Shown here piece after piece: positions 35,903-44,744 of a DNA stretch of 64,000 bases (position 1 is its first letter; each line of letters opens with the position of its first letter). This stretch comes from Phycisphaerae bacterium (lineage in GTDB: Bacteria > Planctomycetota > Phycisphaerae > Phycisphaerales > UBA1924). The translations under genes and the position numbers were made by a program. The stretch lies in the NCBI GenBank assembly GCA_030432905.1, contig JAUILU010000003.1, forward strand, positions 1-64,000, written 5' to 3'. Under the pieces are notes generated by a model. That model saw only the letters and a program-made list of their open reading frames with translations. It searched no databases and was not told the DNA's origin.

Positions 35903-36939
35903 CGGTCGCGCGTCAGCACCGCGTCGGCGAGCAGTTGCAGGACCGACCTTGCCGGCGTGTCGTCCAGCGGCAGCAGCGCCGACTTGGCCCGCTCGATGAG
36001 CGACTTGGCCGTCGTTCGTGCGTACTCGAGCGAATCGGATTCCTTGAGCGATTGCACGAGCTCGTTCGTGTGCGCCTTGGCCTTGGCGCCCGTCGCCTCG
36101 GCTCGGGTTTCTGAGGCGTTCTCGAGCAGGGTGAGCGATCGGGCGCGGCTCTCGTGTGAGAGGTTGCCCAGGTGATGGATCAGCGGCAGGGTCAGCTTGC
36201 CCTTCTGCAGATCACGCCCGAGCGTTTTGCCGACGACGTCTTCTGTGCCGAGCAGGTCGAGCAGGTCGTCCTGGACCTGGAACGCGGAGCCGATGGAACG
36301 CCCGAAGACGTCCATGCTGTTCTGGATGGTCTGGCTCGCGCCGCCTGCGCGGGAGCCAAGCCTTGTGCACGCGCCGACGAGGGCCGCGGTTTTGCCTTCG
36401 AGGATCTCGAAGTAGGTCGCCTCGTCGATAGAGAGATTGTCGCGGTTCTGGATCTGCAGGAGCTCGCCCTCGCAGAGTTCCATGCTGACCTTGCCGATCA
36501 GACGCGAGGGCTCGGGGTCGTCGAGGCTTGCGCAGAGTCGGAACGACGCGGAGATGAGGTAGTCGCCGAGCAGCACCGCGGCTTCGTTGCCGGCCTTGTC
36601 GTTGATCGTCTGCGAGCGCCTTCTGATCTCGGCTTCGTCGAGCACATCGTCGTGCACGAGCGTTGCCATGTGGACCATCTCAACAACCGCCGCGAGCTTG
36701 AGCAGCTCTGTTGTCGGCGGCTCGTCGGTCGATGCGCCGCAGGCAGCACCTGACACGAGCACGAGCGTCGGGCGGAGCATCTTTCCCCGGAACTGCTCGA
36801 CCTGCTTGCAGAGCGCGGCGACCGCGGGGACGTCTGAGTGGAGCGCGCGTTCGATCTCGTCGGTGACCGCGACGAGCCCGTCGAGCACCCACTGCTGGAT
36901 GCCGCTGAGTTCGGCCGGGATATCGAGGACTTGCTTCAC
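35899..36939 (-). CDS. Trans-polyprenyl diphosphate synthase
   Basis: It elongates isoprenoid diphosphates for quinones or carrier lipids. The 346-residue protein has both Asp-rich motifs: DDVLD (97-101, within LVHDDVLDEAEIRRR) and DDLLD (224-228, within FQVQDDLLDLLG). The lysine-containing GRDLQKGKLTLPLI that follows is typical of octaprenyl-type (IspB-like) enzymes. Chain length cannot be fixed from sequence. It sits 24 bp after a methyltransferase gene, which could act in quinone synthesis, though that link is speculative. Confidence 0.88.
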   Translation of the reverse strand: MKQVLDIPAELSGIQQWVLDGLVAVTDEIERALHSDVPAVAALCKQVEQFRGKMLRPTLVLVSGAACGASTDEPPTTELLKLAAVVEMVHMATLVHDDVLDEAEIRRRSQTINDKAGNEAAVLLGDYLISASFRLCASLDDPEPSRLIGKVSMELCEGELLQIQNRDNLSIDEATYFEILEGKTAALVGACTRLGSRAGGASQTIQNSMDVFGRSIGSAFQVQDDLLDLLGTEDVVGKTLGRDLQKGKLTLPLIHHLGNLSHESRARSLTLLENASETRAEATGAKAKAHTNELVQSLKESDSLEYARTTAKSLIERAKSALLPLDDTPARSVLQLLADAVLTRDR

Positions 36940-36963
36940 GTCGCGGCTTCCGGTTCGGCTTTG

Positions 36964-37830
36964 TTACTGCTTCTTCTTCTGTGAGACGATGTAGCAGATG
37001 TACGCCGGGTCGGCGTCGCCCTCGGTGGTGAGCTCGAACTCGCCGTTGCCCTCTTCCTCGTCGTCGGGGTCGGTGCCTTCCCAGTAGACGCCCACGTCCT
37101 CGAAGCCGGCTTCGAGGAGGATTTCTTGGATCTCCGGGAGTGTCCAGAGCCTCCAGGTGTACTCGAATGCGTTCTCCATGATCGAGCCGTCGGGGAACTT
37201 GAAGTGGATTTTGCAGTCCATCTCGCCGGTGATGGGGTTGTAGCGGTGCTGGTCCCAGATGTAGGTGAAGTGCTTGTTGACCTTGCGGGTCTCTTCTTGC
37301 TCGCACATGGCCTCGGAGCCGCCGTAGAAATCGCACATGAACATGCCATCGTCGGCGAGCGAATCGAGGACGGATTTGAAGTATTCGCGAAGACCGTCGC
37401 GTGTCTGGAAGATCCAGTAGCTGAAGTTCATGGCGAGGACGATGTCGGCGCCCTGGCCTTCCGGGCCTGTATCGCGGACGTCGCGTTCGAGCAGGGTCAC
37501 CCGCTTGGCGGCGTCGGGTTCGAGCTTGTCGAGGTTATGTTTCCGCCCCCAATCGAGGGTTGGGCCGTCAAGATCGACACCCACCGCTTTGTTGGTTTCC
37601 CGTCGTCCGATCCACTCGCAGGCGGTGGCCGCGGTGCCGCAGAAGTCCTCGCGGAGCAGGACGGCTTGTTTGCCTCGCAGCTGCTTGTAAGTCGCGTCTA
37701 CAAAGTCGATTTCGGATTCGACGTTCTGGACCGAGAGTTGGTAGAGCTCGTGCCGATCCGCCGAGACAGCGGTGTACTTGAGGATCTTGTTCTTGCCCTT
37801 GGACTTGCGAGATTTGGTTGCTGTTGCCAT
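36964..37830 (-). CDS. Class I SAM-dependent methyltransferase
   Basis: The 288-residue cytosolic protein starts at the ATG in MATATKSRKSKGK. After a basic N-terminus it shows a methyltransferase core: VLLREDFCGTAATACEWIG (motif I region), VGVDLDGPTLDWG (motif II) and GADIVLAMNFSYWIFQ (motif IV), then an acidic DDEEEGNGEFE stretch near the C-terminus. The family is seen in many bacteria without a known substrate. It is the first gene of the run that continues with the polyprenyl synthase and RlmKL-like genes, and is divergent from ugd. Confidence 0.82.
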   Translation of the reverse strand: MATATKSRKSKGKNKILKYTAVSADRHELYQLSVQNVESEIDFVDATYKQLRGKQAVLLREDFCGTAATACEWIGRRETNKAVGVDLDGPTLDWGRKHNLDKLEPDAAKRVTLLERDVRDTGPEGQGADIVLAMNFSYWIFQTRDGLREYFKSVLDSLADDGMFMCDFYGGSEAMCEQEETRKVNKHFTYIWDQHRYNPITGEMDCKIHFKFPDGSIMENAFEYTWRLWTLPEIQEILLEAGFEDVGVYWEGTDPDDEEEGNGEFELTTEGDADPAYICYIVSQKKKQ

Positions 37831-37983
37831 AGCGGAGTCTAGGTCACAATCTGGCAATGAATCGCCGGAAAGCCGGATCCGGGCAAGGTTCTCTGTGATT
37901 TGACCGATCTATACTGCGGAACTTGGCCCGTCGGGCCGGGCTTTGTATACACCAAGCATTCTCTCCCGCAGGAGTACGTTCAG

Positions 37984-39330
37984 ATGAAGCTCACGATGGT
38001 TGGCACCGGGTACGTTGGTCTCGTCACCGGCGTCTGCTTTGCCGAGACCGGCAACGACGTTACTTGCCTCGATGTCGACGAAGGCAAAATCGAGAAACTC
38101 AAGCAGAACATCTGCCCGATCTACGAGCCGGGTCTGACGGAGATGATGGAGCGGAACTACAAGGCCGGCCGCCTGACCTACTCCACCGACCCCAAGACTG
38201 CATACACAGACGCCGAGATGATCTTCATCTGCGTCGGCACGCCCTCCGACGAGAAGGGCCACACCAACCTGCAGTACATCAACTCCGCAGCCGACGACAT
38301 CGCAGACGCGATCAAGCAGCTCGGACCGGACCAGAAGCCGAAGGTCATCGTCGTCAAGTCGACCGTTCCCGTCGGCACCACGTTCCACGTGCGCGACCGC
38401 ATCCGCGAGCGCGTCGGCCCGGACATCCCGTTCAGCGTCGCCGACAACCCGGAGTTCCTCAAAGAGGGCGACGCGATCGTCGACTTCATGAAGCCCGACC
38501 GCGTGGTCGTCGGCATCGAGGACGAACGCACGGGCGAGATGTTCAAGGACCTCTACGACCCGTTCGTCCGCAACGGCCACCCCATCTTCCTTATGGACGT
38601 CCCGTCCGCGGAGATGGTCAAATACTCCGCCAACAACTTCCTCGCCACCAAGATCTCGTTCATCAACGAGATGGCGAACCTCTGCGAGGCCTACGGCGCC
38701 GACATCAACCGAGTCCGCGAGGGCATGTGCTCCGACTCACGCGTCGGTCACCACTTCCTCTACCCGGGCCTGGGCTACGGCGGCAGCTGCTTCCCCAAGG
38801 ACACACTCGCCTGCATCATGATGGGCGACAAGGCCGGCGTCACCACGCAGGTCTCAAACGCCGTCCACGGCACCAACCAACGCCAGCGAAACCTCTTCTT
38901 CAAGAAGATCCTCAAGCACTTCGGCGGCGAGATGGGCCTCAACGGCAAGACCTTCGCCTTCTGGGGCTTGGCGTTCAAGCCGCGCACAGACGACATCCGC
39001 GAGGCGCCCGCGCTCACGATCGTCCGCAAGTCGCTCGGCTACGGCGTGACCTGCAAGGGCTTCGACCCGGTCGCGATGGACAACGTGAAGATGGAGATGG
39101 GCGACACCATCAGCCTGCACGAGGACATCTACGAGACCGCCAAGGACGCCGACGCGCTGATCATCTCGACCGACTGGGACGAGTTCAAAACGCCCGACTT
39201 CGAGAAGCTCGCCTCGGTCATGAAGGGCAAGGTCATCTTTGATGGCCGCAACCTGTACCGCCGCCAGCAGATGGGCCAGCTCGGGTTCCACTACTACTCG
39301 GTGGGCCGTCAGCCAGTGATGCCCAGCTGA
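37984..39330 (+). CDS. ugd: UDP-glucose 6-dehydrogenase
   Basis: It oxidises UDP-glucose to UDP-glucuronate with NAD, feeding capsule or wall polysaccharide synthesis. The ATG at 37984 follows GCAGGAG and gives 448 residues. The NAD loop is GTGYVGLVTG (7-16), the catalytic Cys269 is in YGGSCFPKD, and KPDRVVVG and FKPRTDDIREAP are also typical. Codon use is strongly biased to C-ending codons, more so than in many neighbours, which suggests high expression. A strong terminator follows. Confidence 0.96.
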   Translation: MKLTMVGTGYVGLVTGVCFAETGNDVTCLDVDEGKIEKLKQNICPIYEPGLTEMMERNYKAGRLTYSTDPKTAYTDAEMIFICVGTPSDEKGHTNLQYINSAADDIADAIKQLGPDQKPKVIVVKSTVPVGTTFHVRDRIRERVGPDIPFSVADNPEFLKEGDAIVDFMKPDRVVVGIEDERTGEMFKDLYDPFVRNGHPIFLMDVPSAEMVKYSANNFLATKISFINEMANLCEAYGADINRVREGMCSDSRVGHHFLYPGLGYGGSCFPKDTLACIMMGDKAGVTTQVSNAVHGTNQRQRNLFFKKILKHFGGEMGLNGKTFAFWGLAFKPRTDDIREAPALTIVRKSLGYGVTCKGFDPVAMDNVKMEMGDTISLHEDIYETAKDADALIISTDWDEFKTPDFEKLASVMKGKVIFDGRNLYRRQQMGQLGFHYYSVGRQPVMPS

Positions 39331-39353
39331 GCGTGACCGACACTCCAGAGCCG

Positions 39354-39385
39354 AAGACCCCCGTTTACGCGGGGGTCTTTTCTTT
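39354..39385 (+). terminator. Intrinsic terminator after ugd
   Basis: AAGACCCCC (39354-39362) and GGGGGTCTT (39371-39379) form a nine-pair stem with the loop GTTTACGC, followed by a T-rich run TTTTCTTT. It begins 24 bases after the ugd stop. Confidence 0.93.
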
Positions 39386-39404
39386 GTGATGATGCTCCCA
39401 AAAT

Positions 39405-39436
39405 CGTTTGCCCTTTGGCACCCTTTGATTCAGATG
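39405..39436 (-). repeat. Dispersed 32-bp repeat, inverted copy
   Basis: Read on the - strand it is GCATCTGAATCAAAGGG followed by TGCCAAAGGGCAAACG. It is inverted relative to the three copies at 39706-39880 and nearly identical to the copy at 61349-61380 inside the primase gene, the match continuing through GCATCTGA. The core TGCC-AAAG-GGCA can form a small hairpin. Confidence 0.75.
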
Positions 39437-39705
39437 CTGTCAGAGGGGGGTTCGTTGGCACACTATGACGTGCGTAGGTTTGCACTCGGTGCTCCGCCGC
39501 TGGGCTCAAGAGAGTCTTCAAGCAGAATCAACTTCAAGCAGAGTCAACCGATCAAGCACAGGGCGTGCCCGGGTGAGCGGGCCGGTGAGGCGGGTGGAAC
39601 ACGAGTGACCCGGCACAGTCATCCGCGTTCGTGCTGACCTCTCTTGCACTCTCTCTCGCACTCACTTGCATAGGTCGCCAGACTACCCCCTCTGATTGCA
39701 TCTCA
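39437..39705. other. Non-coding stretch with one short tandem repeat
   Basis: No convincing gene is present; the open frames here have no start signal or family likeness. A 16-base unit CTTCAAGCAGARTCAA occurs twice in tandem (39516-39531 and 39532-39547). CTCTCTCGCACTCACTTGCA-like pyrimidine-rich sequence follows at about 39645-39670. The stretch is bounded by inverted copies of the dispersed repeat. Confidence 0.6.
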
Positions 39706-39880
39706 ATCAAAGAGCGCCAAAGGGCAACGTGCGGTGCGTGTCATTCCGAGCGAAACATCGTTTATTGACGCTGAATCAAAGGGTGCCAATGGGCAAACCT
39801 CGGGGGGTGCGTGCCGTGCCGAGCGAAACCCCGTTTACTGACGCTGAATCAAAGGGCGCCAAAGGGCAAACGTTCGGTGC
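39706..39880 (+). repeat. Three tandem copies of the dispersed repeat, about 70-bp period
   Basis: AATCAAAG starts at 39706, 39775 and 39848 (periods 69 and 73 bp). Each copy continues with RCGCCAAAGGGCAA or GTGCCAATGGGCAAA, and between copies the sequence CCGAGCGAAAC...CGTTTAYTGACGCTGA is also shared. The last copy ends about 35 bp before the next ATG, so the array may form part of that gene's leader. Confidence 0.8.
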
Positions 39881-39916
39881 TTGGAGTTCGACCCGCCCGG
39901 CACTACAATCCGCCCC

Positions 39917-40474
39917 ATGACGCACCGTCTCTTCCGCCTGTACCAACGCAAGCGGATCATCAACATCAACGCCAACATCATCGTCAGCGGCCTCGTGTCC
40001 ACGCTGATCGTCGTCGCGATGATCTGGCTCATGAAAGAGGTCTTCGGGCTGCACTGGCCAAGCTGGGGCTACACCGCGTTCAGCGGGATAATGGACCTGA
40101 TGCTCGACGTCGGGATCTTCACCAGCCTGCACTGGGTCGCCAACCACTGGCGGCCTCTGGACGGCCGAAACGAGACCGAGCACGCCAAGCTCCACGCGCC
40201 CGCGCCGAACATCGTTTCCGACACGACCCGGCTCCAGTTCGAGCGCGCCGTCATCAGCCCGCTCTACTACATCATCGCGATCGCCGGCACCGAGTTCCTC
40301 CAGCAGCACGAGGGCTGGCACCCGGCGTGGGCCGTCGCCCTGGCCTACCCCGCGGGCCTGGCGGTCACGCGGACACTGCACACGATCTGGGGCTTCAAGA
40401 CCGGCACCTACATCGACCACCACAAACGAAACCTCGCCGACGACAACGACCGAACCCAGCAAGGCAGCGACTGA
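39917..40474 (+). CDS. Hypothetical membrane protein
   Basis: The ATG at 39917 gives 185 residues with a basic start (THRLFRLYQRKRI) and about four membrane helices: IVSGLVSTLIVVAMIWLM, FSGIMDLMLDVGIFTSLHW, ISPLYYIIAIAGTEFL and WAVALAYPAGLAVTRTLH. It ends with a charged cytosolic tail. I recognise no family. It directly precedes asnB (three bases between), suggesting one transcript and perhaps a shared role in surface polymer or membrane modification. Confidence 0.75.
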   Translation: MTHRLFRLYQRKRIININANIIVSGLVSTLIVVAMIWLMKEVFGLHWPSWGYTAFSGIMDLMLDVGIFTSLHWVANHWRPLDGRNETEHAKLHAPAPNIVSDTTRLQFERAVISPLYYIIAIAGTEFLQQHEGWHPAWAVALAYPAGLAVTRTLHTIWGFKTGTYIDHHKRNLADDNDRTQQGSD

Positions 40475-40477
40475 CCC

Positions 40478-42484
40478 ATGTGCGGCATCGCGGGCATCAT
40501 CCGAATCCACGACCCGAAGGTCGGCGACCCACCGCTGCCGCTGGTCGCCATCCCCGAAGCGTGGCTCGACACGCTCGACGAATCGATCAAACACCGAGGC
40601 CCCGACGGGCAGGGACGCTTTCGTGACCGAGCCGTGCGCGACGACGGGATCGTTGTTGATGTCGCGCTCGTGCACCGAAGACTCAGCATCATCGACCACG
40701 AGGGCGGCCACCAGCCCATGGTCCACGACGGCTCGCGCCTGCGCCCCGACCTGACCTACCAACCGGGCGAGACGCCGATCATCGCCAGCGAGATCGAGCC
40801 GGATTTGCCGTTGGTTGCGGTTGTTTTTAACGGGTGTATCTACAACCACCGGGAGCTTCGCAAGGAGCTAGAGGCAAAGGGGCACGTGTTCGAGACGGAC
40901 CACTCGGATACGGAGGTTTTGGTGCATGGGTGGAGAGAGTGGGACGAGCTCATCATTCACAAAATTGACGGCATGATTGCTGCAGCTTGCTGGCATCGGG
41001 CCCGATGCCTCGTTTCAACTGTTCGCGATCCAAATCTCGAGAAGCCACTTTTCTATTCCCGAGACATTGATAAACCTACTTATACATCACTTAGCTCGGT
41101 AGCAAGTTCTCTCCAATCGATTCCGCAACTCGCACCCAAACTGTTAAGCGGTCTCGAAGGCATACAAATCCCTGCTGGCGAAAGTTTCTTGTCAGGTACT
41201 TCATCCGGAGTCGTTCGTTCAGCACCCGCAGGGTATTCAAATCTAGCAAGCTTACCCGACTCGCCAAAGATACTGTGCCCTCCCATACGAAAGCCTGCTG
41301 CCGCTCTCTTTGGCAATGTCCTTGAGCTCTTGCTAGATGGCGTGCAGTCTCAACTACGCAAGGCTGTGGTCTCTCGCCTCGAAGCCGACGTCCCCCTCGG
41401 CGTCTTCCTCTCCGGCGGGATCGACTCGGGCATCATCTCTGCGATCGCCAAAGAACACCGACCCGACATCAAGACGTTCACGGTGCGCATGCCCGACGCG
41501 AGGTTCGACGAGTCAGAGGCCGCCGCCGAAACCGCCAAGCACCTCGGCACCGACCACCACACGCTCGACTGCGACCCGAACCCCGCCGACGACCTCGTGC
41601 ACCTCATCCATCAGCTGGGCCTGCCGTTTGGCGACAGCTCCCTGCTGCCGACGTACTGGGTGAGCAAAGCCGCACGCGAACACGTCAAGGTCGCGCTGGC
41701 GGGCGACGGGGGCGACGAGCTCTTCGGCGGCTACCGCAGGCACACGATCGCACCCAAGCTCAACCGATACCGGAGCCTGCTCCGACTGATCCCCACGAGG
41801 CTGCTCGACCGACGCACGCCCGGTTCAAAGGGCGACTACCTCGCACGTCTTGTAAACGCTGCAAAGCACGGCGGGTACCCGGAACTGCTCGCGATCTTTC
41901 AAACCCGCGATCTTCGCAACCTGATCACAAAGAGCAACGAGCCACATGCCAATGTAATATTCCAGGAGATTACTGACCCGCTCCGCTACGACTTCGACCA
42001 CTACCTCCCCGACGACCTGCTCCGCAAAACCGACACCGCCTCGATGGCGGTCGGCTTCGAAGTCCGTGCGCCGTTCCTCGCACGAGAACTCGTCGAAGCA
42101 GCGCTGCGCACGCCGCTGGATGTGCTCATGCCAAACCGCCAGCGTAAGGGCCTGCTCAAACAGGTCGCCCGCCGCTACCTCCCCGACCACATCGTCGACC
42201 GGCCCAAGCAGGGCTTTGCGATCCCCATCGGCGAGTGGTTCCGCACGGACTTCGGCTCCATGCGCACGCTGCTCTACGACCACCTCGAATCCGCCGACCC
42301 GTTCCCCGGCTTGGCCGACGCGGGCGTCAACATCAACACGGGCTTCGTCCGCACGATGCTCCGCGAGCACGACGCGGCGGGCGAGAAATCCATCAACCCC
42401 TGGCGCGGCCGGGACCACTCGCAGAGGCTCTACATGCTGCTCGTGCTCTCGATCTGGTCGAGGTGGCTCGCCTCGATCCGCTAA
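40478..42484 (+). CDS. asnB: Asparagine synthase (glutamine-hydrolysing)
   Basis: It makes asparagine or amidates a related substrate using glutamine and ATP. The 668 residues start with the catalytic Cys2 (MCGIAGI), have an N-terminal glutaminase domain (VHRRLSIID, VFNGCIYNHRELR) and a C-terminal synthetase domain with the pyrophosphatase loop FLSGGIDSG (about 310) and DGGDELFGGYRRH. The length is typical. About 40830-41350 is less G+C-rich with different third-base use, and the matching protein (about 165-290, including IAAACWHRARCLVSTVRDPN) departs from the usual FAFALWDRRRRRLLLARDR pattern. This suggests a foreign segment. It may act on secondary substrates. Confidence 0.9.
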   Translation: MCGIAGIIRIHDPKVGDPPLPLVAIPEAWLDTLDESIKHRGPDGQGRFRDRAVRDDGIVVDVALVHRRLSIIDHEGGHQPMVHDGSRLRPDLTYQPGETPIIASEIEPDLPLVAVVFNGCIYNHRELRKELEAKGHVFETDHSDTEVLVHGWREWDELIIHKIDGMIAAACWHRARCLVSTVRDPNLEKPLFYSRDIDKPTYTSLSSVASSLQSIPQLAPKLLSGLEGIQIPAGESFLSGTSSGVVRSAPAGYSNLASLPDSPKILCPPIRKPAAALFGNVLELLLDGVQSQLRKAVVSRLEADVPLGVFLSGGIDSGIISAIAKEHRPDIKTFTVRMPDARFDESEAAAETAKHLGTDHHTLDCDPNPADDLVHLIHQLGLPFGDSSLLPTYWVSKAAREHVKVALAGDGGDELFGGYRRHTIAPKLNRYRSLLRLIPTRLLDRRTPGSKGDYLARLVNAAKHGGYPELLAIFQTRDLRNLITKSNEPHANVIFQEITDPLRYDFDHYLPDDLLRKTDTASMAVGFEVRAPFLARELVEAALRTPLDVLMPNRQRKGLLKQVARRYLPDHIVDRPKQGFAIPIGEWFRTDFGSMRTLLYDHLESADPFPGLADAGVNINTGFVRTMLREHDAAGEKSINPWRGRDHSQRLYMLLVLSIWSRWLASIR

Positions 42485-42493
42485 CATGCGGGC

Positions 42494-42970
42494 ATGAACG
42501 CACTCGAGAAACTCCGCCAGGTCGTCGAAGACATCCGCGACAACAAGGACCCCATGAAACTCCAGGCCAACTGGGATCTCGCGGTTCGGCTCATCTCCCG
42601 GTTCCCCGCCGACCAGGACGCCGCGATGCAGGCGTACAAAGACAAGGACTTCGACGCGTTCGACGCGATCCTCACACAGATCGAGAACCCGGCAAAGCAG
42701 CAGGACGACGCAGACAACGGGCCGGTCGAGGTGACCAGCGAGATGCGCGAGGCGCTCAAGGCGTTCCGCAAACGGCTCAAACTCACGAGGCTTGACGATG
42801 AATCCCGGATCGGGAATCGGCAGCTGACCGGCGGGCTCCGCTCCGAGATCGACGCGATCGAGCCGCCCCGGGAGTTCAGCGACAAGGTCTGGAAGGACCT
42901 GGCACGCGCGGGTGTCTTGAAGCACACCGGGCAGGGCTTCTATCAGCTGGTCGAGGGCGCCTCGCTCTGA
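42494..42970 (+). CDS. Hypothetical small soluble protein
   Basis: The 158-residue protein starts 9 bp after the asnB stop region with an ATG. It is charged and helical (LEKLRQVVEDIRDNKDPMKL; EMREALKAFRKRLKLTRLDD) with no signal or membrane segment. The last third (EFSDKVWKDLARAGVLKHTGQGFYQLV) looks like a small winged-helix-type module. No family is recognised. Its 3' end overlaps the convergent SDR gene by 28 bases. Confidence 0.68.
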   Translation: MNALEKLRQVVEDIRDNKDPMKLQANWDLAVRLISRFPADQDAAMQAYKDKDFDAFDAILTQIENPAKQQDDADNGPVEVTSEMREALKAFRKRLKLTRLDDESRIGNRQLTGGLRSEIDAIEPPREFSDKVWKDLARAGVLKHTGQGFYQLVEGASL

Positions 42971-43761
42971 CGCTTGCGGTTGCGCTTCATCTGCAACGAG
43001 TCGAGCAGCCCGGGCACGAGCCGGTGCGCCGAGTGCGCGAGCTTGGCGTGACGCGTCACGACGACGAGCCGTTTGTTCTTGCGGATCGCGGCGAGCGTGT
43101 GCCTAGCGACGAGTTCGGGCGAGGCGACCAGCCACTCCGGCAGCTTCCGGTTGCTCGTCGAGCGTCCCTCTTCTTTGGCCGAGCCGTACAGGTTGCTCTC
43201 GATTAGTCCCGGGCAGATCGCGGAGACGCCGATCTTCGGCGAGATCTCCGCGCGCAGCGACAGGCTCAGCCCGACGAGGCCGAACTTGCTGGCGCTGTAC
43301 GCAACGACCTTGCGCTTCGGTGTGAGACCAAGGACGCTGGCGATGTTGACAATGTGCGCCTCACGCCTCTGACGCATCGAGGGCAGCAAGCCCTGGATCA
43401 GCCTCGCCGGCGCGTGGAGGTTGATCCGCATGAGCCGGTCCCACTGCTCGGTCGGCATCGATTCGAGCGTGTCGAAATAGAGCGTGCCCGCGTTGTTGAC
43501 GAGGATATCGACGCCGCCCGGCTCGCTCTTGGCGTGTTCGATGCAGGCGTCGGTCTGCTCTGGGCTCGCAAGGTCGCAGGTGTGCGTCACGACCGAATCG
43601 CACGTCCCCGCAAGCTCCGATTGAACCGCGTGCAGCCCCTGCTCGTCGCGGTCAACGAGCGTGAGGCCGCAGCCCTCGCGGGCCAGCGCGTGCGCGATGG
43701 ACCTGCCGATGCCCGAAGCCGCCCCGGTGACGAGCGCGCGTTTGCCTCGAATCTCTTGCAT
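42943..43761 (-). CDS. Short-chain dehydrogenase/reductase
   Basis: The 272-residue enzyme is a classical SDR: GAASGIGRSIA (about 12-22) binds NAD(P), NNAGTLYFD is intact, and the catalytic Ser and YSASKFGLVG (Tyr and Lys) are present. A basic C-terminus (KRNRKRQSEAPSTS) follows a hydrophobic helix-poor region. Substrate unknown. It is the last gene of the six-gene - strand cassette, 32 bp after the isomerase gene, and overlaps the hypothetical gene on the other strand. Confidence 0.86.
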   Translation of the reverse strand: MQEIRGKRALVTGAASGIGRSIAHALAREGCGLTLVDRDEQGLHAVQSELAGTCDSVVTHTCDLASPEQTDACIEHAKSEPGGVDILVNNAGTLYFDTLESMPTEQWDRLMRINLHAPARLIQGLLPSMRQRREAHIVNIASVLGLTPKRKVVAYSASKFGLVGLSLSLRAEISPKIGVSAICPGLIESNLYGSAKEEGRSTSNRKLPEWLVASPELVARHTLAAIRKNKRLVVVTRHAKLAHSAHRLVPGLLDSLQMKRNRKRQSEAPSTS

Positions 43762-43793
43762 CGCACACCCCCCGAGAAAAAGCGAGCGGTATG

Positions 43794-44720
43794 TTAGCTT
43801 TCGGCAGGCTCGCAGGCGCGGTACGCGTCGATGACAGCCTGCTCGCCCTCGCGATCGGGCTTGCTGTTGCCGTGCTCCATGCCGAGGATGCCCGCAAAGC
43901 CCTTGGTCTGGATGTGCTGGAAGACGTTCTTGTAGTTGATCTCGCCCGTGGTCGGCTCGTTGCGCCCCGGGTTGTCGCCCATCTGGAAGTAGCCGATCTC
44001 GCTCCACGCCCGATCGATGTTGGGGATCAGGTTCCCCTCGGTGATCTGCTGGTGGTAGAGATCGCACAGGATCTTGCACGCAGGCGAGTTCACAGCCCGG
44101 CAGATCTCGAACGCGTGCGACATCTTCGACAGCAGCATGTTCGGATGGTTCCGCGGGTTGAGCGGCTCGAGCACCATCACCATGTTGTGAGGCTCAAGGA
44201 TCGCCGCGCCAACACGCAGCTGCTCGATCGCGTACGCGGACTGGTACTCGGGATCGATCCGCGGGTGCATGGTGCCCGGCACGACGGTCATCCACTTGGC
44301 GCCGACGCGCTCAGCGACAAAGACCGACTCCTCGCACGCCATCGCGAAGTTGTCGAGGTCTTCCTGCTTGCCCTGGCTGAAGGTCGGCCCCCACGCCGAG
44401 TCCGGGTTGAGCACGAACACACCCATGCGCATGCCCAGCCGGTTCATCGCGGTCGCCAGGCGTTCCTGCTCCTCGATACTCCGGCTCCGCATGCCGTTGT
44501 CTTCCCAAGCGGTGAAGCCCTGGTCCGCGGCGAACTCGAGCTGCGCGACAAGATCGTCGCCCGCGTGGTGCCTGAACATGCCAAAGTGCGGCGCAAAGTG
44601 CATCGTGAACTTGTCGCTGCGTGCGGACGATTCGGGCTGTGCCTTCGCCGCGGCTACATCGAGCGCTGCGCCCGTGGCAACGACACCACCGGCTGCCGAG
44701 AGAAATGTTCTACGCTGCAT
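43794..44720 (-). CDS. Tat-exported sugar phosphate isomerase/epimerase-like protein (hydroxypyruvate isomerase type)
   Basis: The ATG at 44720 gives 308 residues with a Tat signal (QRRTFLSAAGGVVATGAALDVAA). The rest is a TIM barrel of the AP endonuclease 2 family with probable metal ligands in VLEPLNPRNHP, CDLYHQQIT and LGMEHGNSKPD. Sequence such as HFGMFRHHAG and IEEQERLATAMNRLGM recalls hydroxypyruvate isomerases. It probably works on a free sugar or keto acid outside the cytoplasm with the neighbouring oxidoreductases. Confidence 0.85.
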   Translation of the reverse strand: MQRRTFLSAAGGVVATGAALDVAAAKAQPESSARSDKFTMHFAPHFGMFRHHAGDDLVAQLEFAADQGFTAWEDNGMRSRSIEEQERLATAMNRLGMRMGVFVLNPDSAWGPTFSQGKQEDLDNFAMACEESVFVAERVGAKWMTVVPGTMHPRIDPEYQSAYAIEQLRVGAAILEPHNMVMVLEPLNPRNHPNMLLSKMSHAFEICRAVNSPACKILCDLYHQQITEGNLIPNIDRAWSEIGYFQMGDNPGRNEPTTGEINYKNVFQHIQTKGFAGILGMEHGNSKPDREGEQAVIDAYRACEPAES

Positions 44721-44744
44721 TGGTCCGCACTCCTTGGTCATGCA

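Noticed and set aside
39706-39880. Possible CRISPR array
   Set aside because: Only three units, periods of 69 and 73 bp, and the sequence between the cores is itself repeated rather than unique; no cas gene is near.
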